Shown: positions 56,616 to 64,000 of the stretch, piece by piece
How positions within the stretch are numbered: position 1 is the first letter of the stretch
Layout: the number at the start of each line of letters is the position of its first letter
Assembly (NCBI GenBank): GCA_936432065.2
Contig: OW386293.2
Coordinates: 95,191,795 to 95,255,794 of the forward strand
DNA: 64,000 nt
Reading direction: 5' to 3'
DNA from: Rutpela maculata
Lineage: Eukaryota; Arthropoda; Insecta; Coleoptera; Cerambycidae
The notes under the pieces: model-generated
What the model was told of the DNA's origin: nothing
What the model saw: the letters and a program-made list of their open reading frames with translations, nothing else
Database searches by the model: none
Program-made: the position numbers and the translations under genes

Positions 56616-56750
56616 TACTCGTTCTTTACGTGCTTACAAATTCAAAAACTTTTTTTGTTGATGTAAAATAGTCCACTTTTTGTTTCCCTGCCGTCTGGCC
56701 ATTTGTTATCACGCTTAATTTCTTTTATGAATTAATTTTGTTTCATGCAG

Positions 56751-56907
56751 ATTCTCACGTAACGCGTATGAAAATATTTTGCACAAAATGTTAGGAAAAG
56801 AACAGAAGATAGCCGTCTCAGGATCCTCAGTTCAAAGTATATCGTCTGAGGTGCATCCAAATGTTATAACAGATTCAATGGAGTGTATTTTAACGGATAC
56901 CGGTAAA
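56751..56907 (+). CDS. Divergent GDH paralogue, exon 7
   Basis: Starts after TTTCATGCAG and completes the split Arg codon of exon 6. It reads FSRNAYENILHKMLGKEQK and ends CILTDTGK|GTAAGT, phase 0. The position corresponds to the antenna and pivot region of animal GDH (SNYHLLMSVQESLERKFG onward). This part is poorly conserved and about 20 residues shorter, so much of the allosteric antenna may be reduced. The last coding exon (the counterpart of 816-932) was not found before the window ends. Confidence 0.8.
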
Positions 56908-57163
56908 GTAAGTAAAATAAATCATCGTGAATTTTATAATGCAGGTAAATTAGGTACAAAAATTTGATTTGATGGAGAGACGAAGTGACAAAGGAGATTT
57001 TGCAGAAAGTTGTCAGGAGACTGCCCCGAACCAATGTACTAAAAATCCGACTTGGTATATTTTTTTGAGTAGTCAAATACGTTTTTTTCGAAGGTCTCGG
57101 AAACTATGCACTTGAAAATAAAATTTAAGATAATAATTTTTCAGCACTTAATTCTCTACAAAT

Positions 57164-57410
57164 TTAATCTGTACATAATTTCGTGAAAATGCATAATACT
57201 TGAGAATCTGGAACGCCAAATTCGAGAGCACACCCGAAGATATAGTTTTGAAAAAATTTGTACATTACTTGGAATGATCTTGCGAATCTAAATATGGAGG
57301 GCGCCAGCTTGGTCGTGATTACAAAAGCACGTAATTTTTTTTCCAAAAATTTTTGTATTACAGAAAATTGATTAACTTTATAATCCCACCGCATTTACAG
57401 CCCTTTTTTT
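57164..57410. repeat. Left member of a distant inverted pair
   Basis: Matches 62560-62760 in reverse complement at roughly 75-80 percent by eye, including GATATAGTTTTG, GGAATGA, TCTTGCGAATCTAAATATGG and GGAGGGCGCCAGC. The pair encloses nuclease-CXC copy 4 and may be the ends of a larger, older element. Confidence 0.65.
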
Positions 57411-59600
57411 TAACATTTCTTGGAATTAAGTGAGCACTGGTATTGTAGAAGAACACACTACCGGGCGTCAAATTGACGCGACACCAATTTATTTATTAAA
57501 GGGCGCCAGCCGCGTTCTTTCACTCCCAGTCGGGTTCGAGATAAGATGCACTTCGATAGACGAGTAGTGGATCAAGGCTCCACTACCTTAGATCATTAAC
57601 GACGCTCTCTCAAGACGTGATTTCAATTATTCACTGACAATAAGGGCTTTTACGTCTTCAGATTATTGCGATTTTTGCATAAAAAAAATCCCTATCAAAG
57701 ATTTCTCTCCGACGGGATTGGAATTTGACGTGATTTGGATCTGTTTATACAGTAATAAATGGTCTAACGTCTTTTGGTTTCTGCTATTTTTGCATAAAAA
57801 AAATACCTATCGAAGATTTCTCTCTAACGGGATTGGAATTTGACGTGATATGTATGTATTTATCTAATAATAATGGTCTCGGCACTTAAAGATTTCTGGA
57901 GAAATCGCATAAAATAATCCCTATCAAGCTCCCGTAAGGCGACAAGAACACTGAGTATCAGACTTAAGGAATCATGAGATTCCGATTAACTCAGTTGTTT
58001 AGGTCCCTACATCAATAAAATGCAATTAGTTCAAAGAATACCATTTATTTAATAAGTATGAAATAATACAGTGACTTTCAGCAAAATGATATAATGTGAA
58101 AGAATCACGCCTCCCCAACTGAGGCAAATGACTTTTTAACCATACAAGTAAGAGCGTATGCTAACAATCGATTTGGTAGGAAGATTCATGCAACCTTCCC
58201 AGAATTAGATATAAGCCTTTTTAAAAATTTATATGACTTTTATCATTATGGTAATTACGGCTGACTGAAAGTAACATAAAAATGTTTTACTAAAAAAAAA
58301 TTTAGTTTCACTAGACTATCTAGCTTTAAAGTTCTCGTAACGTGACATTCAAGAGAACTTACTTACTACATAAGTTGGATAACGTTCGGTCAGTCCACGA
58401 CTTACTTGCCCTTATGTAGGTGTTCAATATAGGAAAATTGACAGCGACCCACCTCCGAACGACTTTTGGGCAAAATTGAATTTTGGCTTTTTATACACAA
58501 GTCGTTTTTCTCTATAACGTTAGTATTTGGAAAGCCCTGATATTGGCTTTCCTACCATCGCTTTGTATTGACCACCCAACGCACTCGTCCAAATTATGAG
58601 TCGCTGGGTGAATCCAGACTCGTTTTATGCGAGAAACCGGCCTTGTGCATTTTCATCGATTTTTTTGTCAATTTTTGCTTATAGGCGCTACGTCGCTTTT
58701 GCCAAATTCGTCGGTTTCGCCTTTCTGATACATTTCCTTGTTAAAATCTTATTGTCATTATTTAGAACAAGGGTATAATGATTGTACCTCCATGATCAAT
58801 GTCTTTGGCGGAGGAATTAAAATTGAAAATATTACGAATATTTTCAAAGTACATTTTTAGCGTACTTTTAAAAAAATAATTTTCAAAGTACAACTTTGGC
58901 GTACCAACTCATAACGGTCCTTTTAGACTAGTTTGTGGCTCTAAAGTCTCTCAGACTCTTGAAAATGTCCTTAAATAAAATTTTTGCCTAAGTCGAATTT
59001 TTTTATTTTGGTTTTGACTCAGGTCGATTTCGGAAGGTTCTGCAACAGTATCAGCGGATCTCGGTTATGAGAGATTTAAGATATTTTTGTGAATCTAATT
59101 TTTTAGATGCAGTCAGTCCTACGATGGAACGTTTAAGTTATCGTGACACCCTTGCTACAGTCACCTATTTCTAGCACTTTCACACAGTGGTAAGCTCAAC
59201 ATAACAGGTTTACGTTATTAATAACATAGGGCTGATTATTATATTAATGGAAAGCTGTGAGGTGCGTTTGTACTAAATTCTAACGAGTTGGTTTTATAAC
59301 ATGAAAAATTCCATTAACAGAGAAAGATGCCACTTGTAAAAATTTACTTAAATAAGAATTACATTTTTGAATTCGATTTGTTCATCATTTCGTCATTATG
59401 GATTAATATTTTTGTTGAACTGCCTGCATTTAATTCATGGATCAGCCGATGGAAATAGGCATGAAATAGTTCGATTATACCAGGCACCCAATTACCTTTT
59501 ATGAAGGCGAGCAAAACGTAAAAATTTACGCTACCCTGGTTGATCGGGAAGATCTAGTGTATCGAAATCTTGCCATATTCGAAGAAGTATGACAGATGCT
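57411..59600. other. Intron 7 stretch with a direct duplication
   Basis: About 125 bases with TTTTTGCATAAAAAAAAT, GATTTCTCTC and ACGGGATTGGAATTTGACGT occur at 57650 and 57775, with a partial third near 57890. The rest shows no gene or clear repeat boundary; the 60-codon frame at 58596 has no recognisable motif. Confidence 0.45.
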
Positions 59601-60324
59601 AGTACAGTAAATATAGAACAAAAATTACCCAAACATCCAAAAGGTATAGGCAATTCGTGTCCCAGGTTGTTCACTTTCCTCAGTACAACACGCCACGAAA
59701 AATCCCGAAGTTTGTGGCGTCGGGTTTGGGAGAGACGGGGGCGGGGGTATCACTGACTTTCCTTTTTCCGTAGTTTTGCTCTGATATCTCCAAAATTATT
59801 AGGTTTATCAAGATGATGAACATAAACAAAGTTGTTGTACATAAAATTTCTGATAGAATTGATCTTATTCATTTTTTGATCAACCTAATAGTTATCGAGA
59901 TATGGAGGGGAGAAATCTGTGAAATGTTAAAAATTGACAAATAAAGCTAAAAATTGCCTTAAATTTGTCTGATTTGAGCTTAAATTGTTTGGATTGAAGT
60001 GGGTGAGAGTTGAAAAAGGAACCCGGAGAAGAGAAAGGATGACGGCCTTGAATACAATGATCAGATAGGCTTGAAGGGAGGGGTGGCCGACCTGACCCCT
60101 CCCATTTACAACCCTAGTTGTGCGACAGCGTTCCGTTCAGTAGTGTACCATCAAATGCGTACCTATCTACTCGGGAATGTTGTTTAGTTTGGAAGTCTGC
60201 ACTTTTTATAAATGCGACTTTTTGTGTAATCGACTGTGAGCAAATATAGTTGAGGAACGGCGTCATCGAAAGGGGGTGATAGTTACTTTAAACGAGGTAG
60301 TAGATTTTTTCATTTTATCTTGTA

Positions 60325-61053
60325 TACAGGGTCCGCCACTTAAAACTCCCCAGACTCGTAACTTTCTTATTTTTTAAGCTACGACCACGTTCGGCACATC
60401 AAATTGTAGATATTTTTAAGGCCTTTAAATATGTATAGAGCGATTTAAAAAAAATTTTTTTGAAAAAATTGTTAAGAAAGGAAACTTAATTTCTTTGAAT
60501 ATTTTTTTACCTCACCTTGTACATGAAATGTGTTAATGTTTTCTTATAAAGGTTTTAATTAGCTTCAATTTACGTTTAAAAAAAATATATTTTAATACAT
60601 TTGAATAAAGTTTCTTTTGAAAAATATTTATTTCTTTTGTTTCTTGTTGCTGTTTTGTTACGTTGAGGATTGTTTGTGATACGTCTTTTACAAATAAAGC
60701 ATAAAATTATTATTTACATCTTTTCAGTTATTTAAAAAAAAATCAGTTTGGAATCGGAAGGAGTGGTTTTAATTTCTTTCTGTAAAACCAAAAAGAATTT
60801 CGAATATGACGTAATAACATAAATTGAAGCTAATTAAAACCTTTATAAGAAAACATTAACATAGTTCATTGAGGGAAAAAAATATTCAAGGAAATTATTT
60901 TTTTTTCGTAATAATTTTTTCAAAATTTTGTTTTTAAAATCACTCTGTATGGATATTTAAAGGCCTTAAAAATATCTACAATTTGATGTGCCGAACATGG
61001 TCGTAGCTTAAAAAATAAGGTAGTCTGGGGAGTTTTAAGTGGCGGACCCTGTA
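60325..61053. mobile_element. MITE with perfect CAGGGTCCGCC ends, 729 bp
   Basis: TACAGGGTCCGCCACTTAAA on the left and its reverse complement on the right, flanked by TA. Arms of about 250 bases remain well matched. The right end abuts the reading frame of copy 4. Tc1/mariner-type target. Confidence 0.85.
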
Positions 61054-61054
61054 T

Positions 61055-61580
61055 ATTGTAGAGAGGTGTTATATGGAGCAAAAGAGATTTCAAACTTAAA
61101 TGCCTTACGATACAAACGTTACTTGACAACTATTGGTAAACAACCCGTACATACTAACTTCAAACTAGCCGCACTTCCACCGACAGAATACGCTACACGA
61201 GAACACTCTTTCCGAGTGTACCATCAAGTGCAGCTCTGGCATGGTGTTGCAAAAGATCCTTTACAGTGGGGTTGGAAGAAGATTGGAAGGCAACTCCGCC
61301 CAGTGACTACATCAATGTCTGCTGCACCAGATGAATTACTGCAGCTTATTTCCTGTCGTTGCACGATGATTGCACTCGAAACTGTGAGTGAAGGAAGAAT
61401 GGTCTGCAATGTTCAAGAATGTGCATAACGTGTGTAGGTCTTGATTGCACTAATAGAGATGAACCCGAAGAGTTCGATGCTGAGCAAATTTTAGTGTCAG
61501 ATGATGTTCTTCTACTAGGAAAGGACTATGATTCAAATGGCAGTGAAGAAGAGAGAAATGATGATGATGAAATCGAATAA
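61055..61580 (+). pseudogene. Nuclease-CXC protein, C-terminal remnant, copy 4
   Basis: Reads YCREVLYGAKEISNLNALRY, then LPPTEYATREHSFRVYHQVQ, WGWKK and ELLQLISCRC. The cysteine array continues after a frameshift near 61400 (CSRMCITCVGLDCTN) with an acidic tail to the TAA at 61578-61580. The LPPT...HSxRVYxQVQxW...WGW block defines a second subfamily, distinct from copies 1 and 2. The nuclease core is absent, replaced upstream by the MITE. Confidence 0.7.
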
Positions 61581-62559
61581 GTTTGAAAATACTTTCTGAT
61601 CTTGTAATAATCTTGAAAATACATTATTATCTTGTAATAAATGTAAAACACATCAAGATTTGTCTTTTTTACGTTTCAACTTTTACTGTTTCTTACATTT
61701 AACCGTCTTCCCGCCCCCGCCCCCTCCTCTCCCTGCCCCCCTGGTACCATGGTTACCATAATTTATTACTTATTCATGCTCTACTTCAATCCAAACAATT
61801 TAAACTCAAATCAGACAAATTTAAGTCAATTTTTAACATTTCACAGATTTCTCCCCCCCCCCCCATATCTCGATCAAAAATATGAATAGAACCAATTTTA
61901 TCAAAAATTGTATGTACAACAACTTTGTTTATGTTCATGATCTTGAAAAACCTAATAGTTTTGGAGATATCAGAGCAAAACTAGGGAAAAAGGATAGTCA
62001 GTGATACCCCCGCCACCCCTCCCTCCCAAACCCGACGCCACAAACTTCGGGATTTTTCATGGCGTGTTGTACTGAGGATAGTGAACAACCTGGGACAAGA
62101 ATTGCCTATACCTTTTGGATGTTTGGGTCTGTTACTAAATTTACTGTACAGATATTTACTGCAGTCCTGCAGGCTCCTTGCTAAAGGTACTCGTGATATA
62201 TCGATAATTTTATAATTCTCACATATGAGTACTACGATGTACGATAAAAACTGAAAGGATACAAAAGTTCACAGACACAAGAGACAAAGAAACTCAAAGC
62301 CGCACAGTACAACAATAATCATATCTTTTACAGCAATAAAGTAATGCAGATAAAATTCTTTCACTAAAAATTTATCCAATCTTTCCTGCAGATTTCATAT
62401 CATAGAAGTATGCATCTATCTGCAAATTTTTTTAAAATTTCTTGATGCTGAAATTTCTGTGCCATTTGTTTGTTGGCAGTATCTGAATCTAGAAAGAATA
62501 AGCTTTCCATTGGTTTGAAAATAATTAAGAAATGTTAAAAAATACGCATGTAAATAAGG

Positions 62560-62760
62560 TGGGAATATGAAATTAACCAATTTTCAGTACTTAATACAAA
62601 AAATTTCGTAAAAAAATTTTACGCCTTTTTGCGATCGCGGTCAGGCTGGCGCCCTCCACATTTAGATCCGCAAGGTCATTCCAGATGATGTAGAAATGTT
62701 TCCAAAACTATATCTTTGAGTGCAGACTTTGATATTTTAGGAGCGTCTTTTGAGAAGGTA
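62560..62760. repeat. Right member of the distant inverted pair
   Basis: Reverse complement of 57200-57400; see that entry. Located just before nuclease-CXC copy 5. Confidence 0.65.
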
Positions 62761-62934
62761 GATTTCTGACTATAGTTTAGCAAAGAAAAACTATCCGAAA
62801 GTCATGCGCTGTAACAAGCATTTACACCTGAGGAACAATCTGTCTACTTTATAAAACCTGGAAGATTGAAACAGAAGAACAGGCTTTACTGTACTACTGA
62901 AACGTAAAAGCAAGAATACAAGACAATAATCTTG

Positions 62935-63600
62935 TCCCTATGCGATCAGTGGCTGTGAGACCACTTCCAGTGTATTTCGTAAAGGTAAACTCAAAGGCTT
63001 TAATAATATTTGCGATGATCAATTGGAATGCGTATCCAAACTTTTCAATAATCCCAACTCATCACAAGTCCTCGGTATGACGTCGGTTCAAGCATTCCAC
63101 ACCATTCCACCCTGAAATGATTGTCCTAGTCAAACAAAGAACTGCATTACCGTTGATCTTTGACAGGGTGACAGTTTCATGAACTTTCATGAACAGACAG
63201 ATAAAGTAAAAAAATCTGAAAAATAAAAACCTGTATGTTCATGAAAGTTCATGAAACTAGTCATCGCACCCACTGAAATGTTGTGTTCTGATTGGGGCGT
63301 GACTTCGGGATGGAGTAGGGGAGTGCTTGAACTGACGCTATATCTAATAACGTATAAAGAAATTTTCAGAACCACATATCAATATATGTTAGCAATTACT
63401 GGGTATCAGAGAAGGAACAAACAATCGATTTCCATGCTTCATGAAGATGTTAACCAATTGACCCTGCCACCGTCCACGGAAGAAGCAACTGCATTTCACA
63501 CATATCGTGCCTATGTCCAAGTACAAGCATAGCGCGGACAAAATGGAAAAGATCACGCTGAATGGCAATTTGAAAAAAAAATTAGTTCCTATCAACATGC
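62935..63600 (+). pseudogene. Nuclease-CXC protein remnant, copy 5
   Basis: The first part (62938-63060) reads AISGCETTSSVFRKGKLKGF, equivalent to the GCDTxSxFxGKGK nuclease block with Glu for Asp. After a short foldback insertion, 63385-63530 reads ITGYQRRNKQS and LPPSTEEATAFHTYRAYVQV, equivalent to the block in copy 4. No cysteine array is recognisable. At least two frame changes are present. Confidence 0.65.
63173..63258. repeat. Small palindrome inside copy 5
   Basis: TTTCATGAACTTTCATGAAC pairs with GTTCATGAAAGTTCATGAAA around an AT-rich loop of about 45 bases; probably a small MITE. Confidence 0.75.
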
Positions 63601-64000
63601 CTTTTGAAATCAATTTCATGACGCTGCTCCAAGGGCTGCAAAACCGCCTGTTGCCTTCGAATGGCAGGATATTCATGATTAAATGTCGCCGGAATAAACA
63701 TCGGCGAGGATGTGGATAATCTCGACGAGAAAACTGTACTGTGTTCGGAAAATAGCAAGAATAATTGATATTTCTGATATTTAGAATAATATATTGTTGT
63801 TTTCCGTGAAGTCATGAGGGGCGTGGCCTAATTAGAAGAGCAGGGGTAGTTAATTTGATGGGGATAATTAATGCGGTGGTAACGTCCAAGTAGCGTTAAC
63901 CTTTTGAGTTTGAGAGCCGGGTGGGATAGTGAATATAATGAGAAATTTCTCTCCACCATTCATGCATTGCCTCCCATTAGATATAATAACCTTCTACTGC
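63601..64000. other. End of window, no feature recognised
   Basis: Still GDH intron 7 or beyond. The last GDH exon was looked for and not found. Confidence 0.4.

Larger units (their letters stand above)
39065..56750 (+). other. GDH paralogue intron 6 (17.7 kb)
   Basis: Hosts the env-bearing gypsy element, nuclease-CXC copy 3, the 48.9-54.2 kb composite and the 55.4-56.6 kb palindrome. It starts GTATTA and ends TTTCATGCAG. Confidence 0.88.
59602..62149 (+). mobile_element. Nuclease-CXC element, copy 4 (about 2.55 kb)
   Basis: Inverted repeats of about 400 bases: TACAGTAAAT, CCCAAACATCCAAAAGGTAT, CACGAAAAATCCCGAAGTTT and CAAACAATTTAAACTC-type blocks occur at 59602-60000 and, complemented, at 61785-62149. 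Between them lie the C-terminal part of a nuclease-CXC protein and a younger MITE. Confidence 0.8.

Noticed and set aside
55593..56671. 95- and 111-codon frames at 55593 and 56336
   Set aside because: Both consist of the roughly 180-bp repeat unit read on opposite strands.
57411..59600. A second LTR element or hidden GDH exon
   Set aside because: No matching LTR pair, primer site, RT motif or GDH C-terminal word (GLDLR, AAY) could be found.

Overview
This is an AT-rich, intron-bearing, repeat-saturated animal nuclear sequence. A glutamate dehydrogenase (GDH) gene with a mitochondrial-type N-terminus, an env-bearing Ty3/gypsy element with a tRNA-Ser primer site, and several classes of LINE and DNA-transposon debris point to an insect with a large genome. 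The order cannot be fixed from the sequence. No bacterial operon, CRISPR array, rRNA or tRNA gene was seen.

Host genes. All recognisable host coding sequence is GDH. The window opens with the last coding exon of one GDH copy (816-932, canonical C-terminus). About 8 kb downstream on the same strand a second, divergent GDH begins (ATG at 9106). It runs through seven exons: 9106-9529, 28241-28438, 32956-33045, 33105-33283, 38556-38672, 38727-39064 and 56751-56907. It then leaves the window before its last exon. All exon phases agree and give 501 codons. Two introns are tiny (59 and 54 bp); the others are 4.5 to 18.7 kb and packed with transposons. The three active-site lysines of GDH are all replaced (L140, R164, H176), while the acidic catalytic residue (D218) and the GxGxxG nucleotide motif remain. 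The copy therefore looks like an expressed-type pseudoenzyme rather than a simple dead gene.

Mobile DNA by region. 1-9 kb: foldback repeats, GC-rich palindromes, a hAT MITE with a perfect 8-bp duplication and a decayed minus-strand LINE. 9.7-12.6 kb (GDH intron 1): a terminal-inverted-repeat element encoding a broken protein with FEN1/XPG-like nuclease motifs and a C-terminal CXC-type cysteine domain. Relatives lie at 33.5-37.05, 48.0-48.6, 59.6-62.15 and 62.9-63.6 kb. 13-16 kb: a MITE, a mariner-type transposase tail, a tandem repeat array and an RT fragment. 16.6-22.8 kb: a 6.2-kb palindrome whose two arms carry different nested insertions. 22.8-32.4 kb: LINE fragments, MITEs and a minus-strand Jockey-like RT. 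37.4-38.4 kb: a 1-kb palindromic element. 39.15-47.7 kb: a nearly complete env-bearing gypsy element (errantivirus type) with 363-bp LTRs that differ at only a few positions, inserted in an (AT)n tract. 48.9-54.2 kb: a composite inverted-repeat element inside a tandem array. 55.4-63.6 kb: more palindromes and the last nuclease-CXC relics.

How the parts relate. The GDH gene is the scaffold and almost everything else is insertion into its introns. The nuclease-CXC family has the best claim to be an under-described system. Its long inverted repeats contain tandem subrepeats built on a GCTGAAACCGAAT box, and isolated arrays with the same box occur elsewhere in the window.
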